A DNA stretch of 64,000 nucleotides from Petrosia ficiformis (lineage: Eukaryota > Porifera > Demospongiae > Haplosclerida > Petrosiidae): the NCBI GenBank assembly GCA_947044365.1, contig OX345636.1:36605212-36669211 (forward strand), given 5' to 3'. Position 1 is the stretch's first letter. The number at the start of each line of letters is the position of its first letter. A program made the translations under genes and the position numbers. A model generated the notes under the pieces. It was given only the letters and a program-made list of their open reading frames with translations. It was not told the DNA's origin and did no database searches. Of the stretch, positions 1 through 12,300 are shown piece after piece.

Positions 1-80
1 TATGTGGATAGCAAGCACTCTGACAGCAGGATACAAAATATTATTATATATAAAGAAGTAACATTACAAACTGAACTAAC

Positions 81-317
81 CTTTTGAAGTTTGTCACCAG
101 GAAGTTTACTGAGTGCATATATTCTGCAATTTGATCTTTTCAATATGCCAAACTTAAACAAAAAGCGAACTAGTGATTCATCTTCACTGTGATCAATAAG
201 CAACTTGTATCGAACTTCATTCTCAAAGCAGAGGTCCTCTGGTTTGTCTGCTAAACTTGACTTCAAAACTGTTAGAGGTGACAGCAATATTTCAGGGTTA
301 CCTTCACTCACACCAAA
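81..317 (-). CDS. RNF213: RNF213-like exon 31 (last in window)
   Basis: Seventy-nine codons, phase 0 on both sides (acceptor TCATGTAG, donor AAAAG/GTTAGT). It includes CFENEVRYKLLIDHSEDESL and FLFKFGI. The donor shows that the gene continues left of the window. A 6.7-kb repeat-filled intron separates it from exon 30. Confidence 0.85.
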
Positions 318-3300
318 CTACATGACAACAAGTTATCAAATTACTAAAATGTTCCAAAACTCTTCCCTCAACAATTAACCTAAACATAGCCTAAAGACCT
401 GGCCCTCTGCTTCCAAGCCTGAACGATCATGTTCTATGCAGACAAGAATTGTTGTCTTAGAATTACATTATGTGTCATGGGCGCAGACTAACAGGGTTAT
501 TCACCAACTATTGCAGTAAACAGTTTCAACTGCTTCATAATAACTCTACTTTTTAGCAAAGCATGTTAAAGTCATCAGTTTGAGTGTTATAAAGCAAATA
601 AAAATTGCTTGTGAATGCCCACACACAGATTGCATTAAACCACACCCATGGTAGATAGATAGATAGATAGATGAATTTATTTGAATAAAAATGCAGCATC
701 TACAATACATGTAGGATTCATGGAGGTCCTATATATACAGACACATACAATGCGATACATTAGCGGAAAAGAATAAAAAATGAAAAAGTGGAATTGCAAC
801 GAGCAATACGCTACACTGATGTTATTGATTAAGAAAATAAGAGATATATCAAAATAATGTATTATGAATAAATAAAGTTACAATGACGATTTCAAAGATT
901 ATTTATAGGAAGAAATATCTGGCCTGGATCACACTTTCATCGGTAAGCGATTATAGTGAAAAACACCTTCATTTCAGAGGAGCTCTGGTATATCTCACTA
1001 ATGGTTGGTAGATGTGCAGGTTGCTAGCCCCACGAGTAAAAGTGTACATAGAGGGTACATAGAGGAGTTAAGTGAAGGCTTAGAAGACAAGTATGCAGGA
1101 GCGAGATTAATAATACTATTGTGGACCTGGCACAACGTATTGGTATGAGAGAGTACAGTAGTACTTTCTATGTAGGGATGGCACCAAAAAAAAAATGGTC
1201 ACCCATAAATTCAATTCAGTGCAACTAATGAGCTGAAATCTCTGGTAGTATTATACAAATAAGATTAAACACACATATACCTTTTGATATTGAGTGCTTA
1301 TTATTAACACTATCTTCTAGATGTCCAGAGAACATCTGTAATGTAGAGAACCAGCGAGTGGAAAAACTGGCTGAATGTTCCTTTTATTATTATTATTCTT
1401 TTTCGTAAAAATACATTTCTACATTACTTGAGCTATAAAAGTAGTTCTAGCACAAATACACATTTATTTATAGTTAAATTCCATGAAGTATTGTCTTAGT
1501 GTTCTGTTTCTTGATGTATATAACTAATACTTTCAGCCACTATAGCAACCTGCTTACGATAAGACACAATTTGTATTAGACAACACCCATTAAATAAGAT
1601 GTATATCTTAGGCAAACTGAAAAAGCACAGGAACAAGACAGGGATGGATATTTAGGGGGGGGGGGGGGGTGTGGGTTTGTGGGGTTGCAACCCCCACAAA
1701 ACATTTGAACTTTGAAATAAATTTAATGTTTACATGTGGTTAATGAATACAATTATTAAAACCACAAAGTGGTTGAACAAAACCAGCTGATCATGTCTAA
1801 TAGTAGAAAGAGACCTTCCATGCAGCTAACTTCATATTTCAAAAGGTATGAGGCTTTGAATAAATATATATATTATAAATAAATGCACTGTATATGCAAT
1901 TGTAGAGTAGAGAGATAAGGTTGTCAATTAGCAGTGTCCAGCAATTGCTCCTATGCAACTCATGATCAGCCCAATGAGGAAATGGATCAAGTGATGTCTG
2001 CTGAGCATCTCATATTTTGGAATCAAGATTTACCGATTCCTAAATCACTTGCTGATGAACTGGAACGATGGAAGAGACTTTGGAGCAATGTGGACGACTC
2101 AGAAACGATTCCTGACAATTTTGTTTAGGCACTTGCAGCATTTGATGTTGATTCATATCGAAACATCCATTGTTGTTTACTCATAGGATGCACTTTACCT
2201 ATAACAAGTGCCGAGGCTGAAAGGACTTTCTCCCTGTTATGCAGAATAAAGACTCACACATGATCCTCACTCACAGAACACTTTTCAGACATGGCTGTGA
2301 TAGCTATGCATTACCAGGAGAGAATTTCAGTAGAAGACATTTTGAAGGCTTTCATTCAACAACATCCAAGGTGCATCTTCCAGAAATCGGTGTTGGAGGA
2401 CTAACTCTAGTTGACTTTTTCTTTTGTTAATTAATTTAACACGCCCTTTATGAATAATTAATTAGCTAAAATTTTGCACGGCGCACCTAGCGCCGAGATC
2501 AACCCCACCAAACAATAAATCCTGTATCCACCCTTGCAATATGGCTTTGGCAACAAAATGAAATACCACTTCCACATAACAACCTTACATAAGTATCGCT
2601 TCTTTGTTTTTGCTTTTAACCTAGCTATATATACTTATGTAGGATTGTTATGTGGAAGTGGTATTTCATTTTGTTGCCAAAGCCATCTTGTTCCTGTGCT
2701 TTTTCGGTTTTGATATATATCCCTACATACTCTTTCATTTTTTAAAATATTTTTTATTATTCTTGTTTCGCTTGTATTTTTAAATAATTCAGGTAAATTT
2801 TTGATCAAATACGTGATGACTATTCTGTTTCATTTACAGTATTGATATTTTAGGTAGGAATGGTTTCCAGAAGGAGACAGTACTTAAAATTTACTGCAAT
2901 ATTATAATTATGTGTTGTTACAATTCCTACATCCTCATTCCTTTTTGAACATGTTTCTATATTATTCTTGTTTCGATTTATTCTTAAATGACTCGGTATA
3001 ATAATTTGTTGGTAAAATGTTGATCAAGAACGTGATGACTATTCTGTTTCATTTACAGCAGAGATATGTATATATTATAATATATTATATTATATTATAT
3101 ATATCATATCTAGTACACTGATGATATCAGTAATAAATTGATTAATCAACTTAATAAAAAAATAATTATTATATACAATGAATTAGTCGTATAATTGTGA
3201 TGAAATTTCTTATCTGACATAAGGCTGGGCGATATTCGAAAATTCCGACATATCGTTGATAATAGAGCTCCAATCGTTCGCGATATTCACCTTTTTCACT

Positions 3301-6300
3301 GTCGATAGTTTGCACGTGGGTTTGCGCATGCGCATACCATTATTGACCTCATGTTGAATTAAAAATGGAAGTTGATGTTCTCAGGAGACAACCGTGGAGA
3401 CAACACTACTCGTACCATTGGAGCGAGCTACTAGTTTAGTATGGAAATTTTTTGGGTTTGAAACTAGTACTGATGGAAGGACAGAAAAGAAGAAACGAAC
3501 TGAAGTGGTTTGTAAGTTGTGTAAAAAAGAATTAAAGTATACTGGTGGCACTTCTAATCTGCATTTTCATCTCGAAAATCATCATCTTGTTCTGACAGTG
3601 CATATATTCAATTATCTTGTCAAATTTTGTTTGTTTTTCAGAAATTAAATTTTTCGAAATAAAAAAATATTGATGTCATAGTAACTTAAGTCTTTTTTGT
3701 CATTGTATCATTCCTATGTAATACAAATAAATGTAACTAATTAACTATCGTTTTATATCGTAATATCGTGAACATACAGTATCACTATCGGGATAGTAAA
3801 AAATTGCACTATCGCCCAGCTCTAATCTGACAGTGATCAACTATCACATCAGTACAGAAGCACATTCAGTTATACTAATAATTTGTACACAGTTAAGTAT
3901 CATTTGGGTTTACAAATTTTGCTATTTGTGGAAGTGATGATATGTATAATACTTTATACAACTTATCTGTTTTGTAGAACACCATCTGGTATCCATAAGG
4001 CCACATAAACTAAATTCACTGTTTCTCATCCCCGCCCGCACCAATTATTATTGGGGGTCACGTGATCCTTACCACAGCATCACGTGACACTAGCTACACC
4101 GTAATGACCGTATCTGAGCAGTGGAGGAGAAAGGTGATTGATATAAGAGGCTATACATCTGACATGGTGCTGGTAATCGTTCAGATAAGGTCAGGAATAA
4201 AAATTCTAAAACCTTGGTATGGTTGTGTGGTGTTTTTAATTATAAAAAGTGTTAAAATATAAATAGTAAATACCCGCTCGCCGCATTAATATTGTGTAAA
4301 CAAGAGGATGAGAAACAATGAATTTTGTTTATGTGGCCTAATCCATCTTAAAATTAATGGGTGTGGTTTATTACAAATGGCGTCCTATCGTAAGTAGGTT
4401 GCTGTAGTGGCTGAAAGTATTCGTTCTCTAGGTCAAGAAACAGAACAGTACGAAGTTTGTTCCCCTGAATTTAACTTAAAATAAATTTGTATTTGTGCTT
4501 CAACTAATTTAACAGCTCCACAAACTTAGAAATCTATTTTTATGAAAAAGAGGAATAGTGTGAATAATAATAACAAGAATAATAAAAAACATTTTAAAAA
4601 ATGAAAGAATATGTAGGGATCAAAACCAAAAAAGCACAGGAACAAGATTGCTTTGGCAACAAAATGAAATACCACTTCCACATAACAACCGTATGTAAGT
4701 ATCACTTCTTTGTGTTTTGCCTTTTCATTTTGTTGCCAAAGCCATCTTGTTCCTGTGCTTTTTCGGTTTTGATCCCTACATACTCTTTCATTTTTTTTAA
4801 ATGTTTTTTTTATTATTCTTGTTTCGATTCTATTTTTAAAGAATTCAGGTAAATTTGTGATCAAATACGTGATGACTATTCTGTTTCATTCACAGTACTG
4901 ATATTTTCTGCAGGAATGGTGTCCAGAAGGAGACAGTACTCGAAATTTACTGCAATATTATAATTATTTGTTATTACAATTCCTACACCTCTTTCATTTT
5001 CGAACATGTTTCTATATTATTCTTGTTTCGATTCTTTTTAAATGACTCAGTATAATAATATATATCCCTACGTACTCTTTCATTTTTAAAAATGTTTTTT
5101 TATTATTTTCGTATACAATGAATTAATGGCACAATTGTGACAGAATTTCTTATCTGAGAGTGATCAACTAACACATTCAGTTATACTAATGATTTGTACA
5201 TGGACAGTTTCAGTATCATCTGGATTTACAAATTTTGCTATTTGTGGAAGTGATGATATGCAGTGCAGAAGCGCATTCACTTATACTAATGATTTGTACA
5301 TGGACAGTTCAGTATCATTTGGGTTTACACATTTTGCTATTTGTGGAAGTGATGATATGTATAATAATTTATACAACTTATCTGTTTTGTAGCACACCAT
5401 CTCCATAAATTCCATAATTCTCTTAAAATTAATGGGTGTGTATTAAAGGGTGTGATTTATTAAAAATGGCGTCCTATCATAAGTAGGTTGCTGTAGTGGC
5501 TGAAAGTATTCATTGTCTAGGTTTAAGAAACAGAACAGTACGAAGTTTGTTCCCCTGAATTCAACTTAAAATATATTTGTATTTGTGGTACAACTACTTT
5601 AATAGCTTCAGAAACGTAGAAATCTATTTTTATGAAAAAGAGGAATAATAATAGTGAATAATAGTAGATTTTGCCAGTTTTGCTACTTGCTGGATCTCTA
5701 CATTAAGGAAGATCTCTGGACATCTAAAAGGTATTATTAGTCATAAAATTACTCAGTATTATAAGCTTTATGTATATTTTAACATATCTGTATATAATAG
5801 CAGAGATTTCAGCTTACCACTTGCAATTGAAATGCATGGGCGGCCATTTTTTTTCCGGGCCATCCCTACATAGAGAGTACTACCGTACTCTCTGATATGA
5901 AGATTTTGCCAATTTTGCTACTCACCGGTTCTATACTTTAACAAAGATCTCTGGACATCTAAAAGGTATTGTCAGTTATAAAAATACTCAATATATTGTA
6001 AGTTATGTATATTTTAACTTATTTGTATGAGATTTCAGCTTACCATTTGCAATTGAAATGTATGGGCAGCCATTTTTTTTTCTGGGCCATTCCTACATAG
6101 AGAGTACTACAGTACTCTCTGACAACTATATATCATTAGTATACTTACTAGCTATGGTATAATAATTATTATAGTTATATAATTATATATAATAATATTA
6201 ATTTTAATAAGAAATAATTATAATATTGCACCCGTAAGGTTTGTGTACTGTCTCCTTCTTCAGGACACCATATTCCTACAGACAATATTAATGCTGTAAA

Positions 6301-9300
6301 TAAAACAGTAATAGCCATCACATATTTGATATTAAAACACACAATAGATTGACCTTCTCTGTTCTGTTCCAGTCATTGGGTACTTCAACAAATTATGCAG
6401 AGTCATTTAAAAATAGAATGGAAATCAAAATAAATAAAAAACATTTTAAAAAATGAAAGAGTATGTAGGGTATCAAAACCGAAAAAGCACAGGAACAAGA
6501 TTGGGATGATATCTTAGCAACAAAATATAAAGTAATCACTTCCACATAACAACCCTACATAAATATTTTTTTGTGTGTTTTACTTTTGCTCTAGCTATGT
6601 ATTATATACCTACTTATGTAGTGTTGTTATGTGAAAGCGATTAGTTTCATTTTTCAGCGAAGATACCATCCCAATCTTGTTCCTGTGCTTTTTCGGTTTT
6701 GATATCCCTACATACTCTTTTAAAAATGTTTAAAAATGTTTTTTAAATTAATATTTGTAATATGTGAAACAAAAATTCTTGTCTGCCTAGAACATGACCT
6801 TTCAGTGTTAGAACCAGGCCCAATTTTGCCTATGTTTTATAATGTGTGTAGGGCCTGGTCTCCAGGCTAACCAAACACAACATAAATAATTAACATTTAA
6901 CATAAAGTTTCCATTTCCCATCAGAATAAATATGAGTAAATATATAATAACTATAGCGTGTAGTACATGCATACCTCAGAGAGAAATTTGCAGGCCAATC
7001 CCTTAAAATCTTCAGCTCCGGAGAAGTTCCTTTGAAGAGATTTTAGCAGCAATTCTGCTGATATATAATTGTGATCACTTAACATATGTTTTCGCATATA
7101 TGAGAAAAAATGCATCAAATCTCTTAAACCGAATATGGAACTAAAATTGTGGGAAGCCATTTCTTTTGAATAAATGCTAGTAATACATTGTAGCTGTTCT
7201 TTTATATTTTCTGGGACATCGTTTACATCCTTGTACCCCATTAATGTACCAGCAAGTTGTTGCAAATCATCATTTGAAGCATTAACTTGAAATAGACAAA
7301 CTGCTCGATTTGACTTTGCTGCATCAAGAATTGTGTTTGTCAGAGCAACAAAAGACACTTCAGGATTATCCAAGTGATAATGAAGAACTTTTAGGACTTG
7401 CAAGTTCTCTTCCGGTAGGCCAGCCTCATCCATCAAGACAACAGAAACTGCACTATGTCCGCTATTATCTATCTGCTTCTGCCGGGATTTAGCTTTTTTA
7501 AACAGTGCTTTAATATCTTCAGTTGTGGAATGTTTTGAGCATTGATAAATGTGAGGATCAAGGGATTTCATTATCTTGTGTCTGAATACTTTTTTGGGAG
7601 ACACTTCACCTTGGAGATTGGCAAGGGCTATCTTGAATGAAAGGGTTTTTGAACAACCTGGTGGTCCTATTATAATGAGTGGAATACGAGTCATACAACA
7701 TACAATGATAGCATATAGATTTTCTCTCAAAGCTTGTGTGTCTGCTACTCCAACGGGACGATCAATGTTTTCCATAAGCCAGTCAAGTTCATCTTTCAAA
7801 GCTTTTGTAAACGTAACCCCAATTCCCTCAAAACGATGAGTTCCCTTGTCAGAACCCTCAGTTACCTGTGTGACTAAGAATGGTTGCGCATCCATCTGAA
7901 TAGCATATTCTTTTCTGTACTTTGCATTCAAGCGAAAGTAGTACACTAATGCGAGTGATACAAAGAGAGCTCTTACCGAGAGCTGCCAATTATTACTAAC
8001 AGACCTCTCTTCAGATGTGCCTGAATAGCCATACTTTTCCAGTAGTTGGAAAGAAGATTTCAACCAAATGTACAACTTAAGTACCCTTTGGATATCTCTT
8101 TGACTAACCGAGCTGAAACTAGCAGCTGTGGCATCTTTCTCAGCCACATTGGCATCAATCAAATAGTCCTTAGTAAACTGTCGAAGAAGATGTTGGCTCA
8201 ATGAAATTTTCTCTATTAGTGTCTCACATTCCAATTCTGTTAATTGATTGTCCAATAATTTAAACTTAGACAGAATATAATCTCGTTCTTCATTTTCTTT
8301 CAACGAGCCGAAGTCCCACATTAAGAGCTCAAACGAGGGATGAAGTGGACGTACCAAGTAATCACCTTTGAACCACGTGTCATTGCTTGCACTGGAGAGA
8401 GTGCAAAGGCTATTTGTTCGATGAGGATTACAAGCTGCAACAATAAATATGTTTTGAGGAAGAGGCTAAAAAATGTAATTAAATGAAGTTAACAATAAAT
8501 AGGTGAGGTAGATCATAAGATACCTTTCCATCCAAGGTATGATCAACTATAATCTCCTTTAAAAATCCAAGACAGGAAGCTGTATTAACTTCATCAAAAA
8601 AAATCTAACAATAAAATAATCAATATTGTCATTATGCAATACAAATATTTATTAGAGAAAACTATCACTTACAGTAAGTTTTGGTCTGTCATCAAAATTT
8701 CCTTCAAGTGAACCTTCTTCATCAATGATTGGTTGCAGAAACTCTTTTATATCAGAAGGTGTCAATCCTAATAATAAATTATGACCAAACATGAATTGAT
8801 ATACTATTAGTAACAATCCCAAAATGTGCATGGTTTAATATTCATAATAGCAACATAGAAAATACCATTGGAATGTTTGAAAAAAGTGCAGTATGAATGA
8901 TCTGTTTTGAGCATCTTTCAGAGAAGAGGGGCCAGACTATGCTGAGTTCAGGGATCTCTAAGTACCCCTCCTTCCCCGTATTAGTTTTCATAAATTTTAA
9001 TTTAATTGTAGTAAACAAAGAATGATGCGCTATGCAGACCCTTCACCACTGTGGTATGATAAAGTGTACATTCAGTGAGTCTTTGCATGTACTCTTTCCC
9101 TTTTCATGATGGCACAGGTTCTGCACAACATGGCATTCAGTTATAATGGAAATCATCATCAGATAAAATACATAAGTAGAACTGGACCTACAGTTTATCA
9201 TGGGATAAAATCATACCAAAATCAATCTTCTTTACTTCAAATAGCTGCCTTTGCTTGCCAAACAAGAATTTTAGCACTAAAGAGGTCACACTCTAACGAT

Positions 9301-12300
9301 GGAAAGGAGAGGTTGCAATGAATTATAAATCAAAATGAAGCTTTACAGTGGAATTTGGTATTTATGGAAGAGGAATTCATAAGAAAATGTGACAATTCAT
9401 GTACCTTCAGTGTATCCAGTTGTAGGTATATGATTAACCTAAATTTCATGAAGTACCCTGAAATTCAGGTCTATTGTATGCCACCAGATACATTTTAGGT
9501 ATTGGAATTGTCACATTCCTTACACAGATACAAAATAAGCATTCTAATTTTTTCCTGTTTCTCACCTCTGCATCAAATAAGTGAGGTATTTCTCTGCTAA
9601 CTGGAAGAAACTCTATTAGTGGGAAGACGTTAGCAATATTCCTTTCTTTCTGCATTTTATGGAACCAGGAAAGAACTCTTTCAAGTAATTTTTGTTTTAC
9701 AGCATCGAATAAGGATGACAACATGTCTTCAAACTGTTCCGCAGTTTTCCAGGTGCTGTAAACAATTGTACAAACTTCGTCAGGTGATGCAATTAATGAA
9801 CGAAGTTGCTGTTTCATGTATTCCATTAGATTTTCTCTCCAAAGAGAAAGGCTTTGCTGATAGGAGTGGTTATAGAGTTTTGAAAGTGTTTCTAAGAGAA
9901 ATGTTTTCCCAACCCCTGTTTCTCCTGAGATTATTACTGGCATTCCACACTGCTGTCTCTCATGAACACTCAACATTTTGAGTAGATAATCTAAAGTTAA
10001 AACATAGCCTTGGTTCTGGAGAACTGAGAGTCCACTCTGAGATGAATCATTGTGTATTCGTAAAGCAGTGCAAAGACAATCTTGCAAAGTTTTCTGTTGC
10101 TTTAACTCCCTAAAAAGTGAAAATAAGTAAAATAAAATCGCATAATTATGCTGTACATTAGTAGCACAAAACGAAAAGAAAAAAATGGAAATCTATATTT
10201 ATTCATTCTTAATGCAGTTTTGCTGTATATATTTTAGTAAGTCAGACAATTCAACAGCTCACAAAAGTCTATACTCACATTGGACTTGGAACATAGAATC
10301 CAAAGTTTTCTATCATCTCTGATTCTTCAAGTGAAAGACGACCAGTACGAGACAGTACACTGAATGCTCCATCATTGTAAATAAGCTACATGTATGTATA
10401 CAAATGAAATGATAAGATTTTTTAAATATATTTACAATCAATTGCTTAAACTAGATGTTTAAAGGCAATTAGCAGTCAAGGGTTATTCACTTGACCTTAC
10501 ATCTGATGACTCAGCACACAAGTCCCAGCACCTACTACATTGTGCTGTCAGCCATCACAGTATCATTTAGTACTTGTTCTATATCTGTATTTTGCTGATC
10601 ATGCCAAAGACAGTCACGTCATGCCAAAGACAGTCATGCCAAAGACAGACGCGTCTATGGATTCAGATTAGCTGGAAAAACATCTGCTAGCACTATTCGC
10701 TAAGTTATCTAATAATAGCTACTACAGTGAGGGACCCAGAAGCACAGACTATTCACCAGTGCCAATCATCCAGATCTCCTCACCTAGTTGACTACCTCAG
10801 TCCCAATTCGCTGGGAATTCTCCCTTATCCCCATTGTCCCTTGACAATTCCTGGAAATTATCATGGGTATGAGGTCCAATAGGATGTGAAATCTAGAGCT
10901 ACAGCTCAGCTACTACTCCCTCTTCCAAAGACAATTCTCAGGTATATCACTTGAATCATAGGTGTCTGGCATGGAGTTATTACAGTAATCTCCAAGCTCG
11001 CTAAGCCCCAAAACTCCACTTAGTTGTGTTCCGCATGTTAGCTTTGCTTTGGGTTTGTAAGGCGTACACTGCCCCTGATGCAGTGTGTGTGTTGTCCCTG
11101 CATTGTCCTCCTTTGAGTGTCATGACAGATGCATTTACACGGAATCATGTAACCTGAAATGAACAAGGCTGTTTTCTCTGCTGTGTCATGGCATTGGTGT
11201 ACTATCCCCCCATTCATGTTGAAGGACTACACCCAGCTGCTGGTGGCCTCTCACAACCCTCCATCTTCAGTTTCAATCCAGCTGCTATTCGCCATGGCCT
11301 CCTATTTAGTCTGTTCTTTGCTGTTGCAGATATGATTCACTTCACTGCAGGGGGTCTGCTATTAGCAGTACTACCTTAACATATTATAATTCTTGGAGCA
11401 ACTTATACCAAAGAGGTGGCAGCAACACCGTTGATGGTCCCACACGTTACAGCAGTTAGGAATTCCCATGAGCTTCAATAATGTTAAGGGCCCAGCAACC
11501 TGCGTGATCGTTGGGAATCTCACTGACACATGTACTTGTGAATACACTCAGGCTGCCTCTTGATAAATTAACCGCTCAATGCATAACGTTCCAAAAATCA
11601 AGAAAGAGTTTGAATTACTAATTGGCTACTTGTAACTTGTAGTCCATGTACTATTCTAATTCATCGGAATCGTGGGGTTGTGATTCCTTGGTCAAGATGA
11701 CAGCGTGGCAAAACATACCAGTGGTTGTAGCAGCTGTTCTCTGTGGAGCACAAAAGTGCTAAACTGTTGAGGGAGATTGCATCTGCTGAATCCCGTATAT
11801 GCTCCAAAAGACAGACGGAGCACTTCCTTAGCCTGGTATTTACATGGAATAAAATCCATTTGGTGCTTGTATCTTGGCAGAACAGCAGAGGGTCTAAGCA
11901 TAATCAGTCACTTCTGTTAAGCTGTTACAGCAAATTCCAAAGACCATTTATCAGGATGGCACACCACATTCCTATGACCATTTGGTCATAGCTGTTAGGA
12001 TGATTCAACATTTCATAATTCAGTGGTCACAATTTCAGAATTGGGGCACCACATTCCTATGACCATTTGGTCATAGCTGTTAGGATGATTCAGCATTTCA
12101 TAATTCAGTGGTCACAATTTCAGAATTGGGGCAGATAGTACAACTGTTCAAGTTGGCTTCACTCTTTGATCAAGACACATGCATGAAGTCCACTGCATAT
12201 CTTACCTATATTAAGAACACAAGAGAGTGCCGCTTCTCTATTCAGGTCAGCTATTACCACAGTTATTTTCCTTATTTAAATTACTTAGTTAATTGCATGT

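Noticed and set aside
4526..4864. Open frames on both strands (112 and 83 codons)
   Set aside because: They lie in a long palindrome; the arms mirror each other and the peptides are low-complexity Phe/Leu.
9106..9321. Plus-strand frame of 71 codons in intron
   Set aside because: No similarity, no splice or start context, within an intron of a gene on the other strand.
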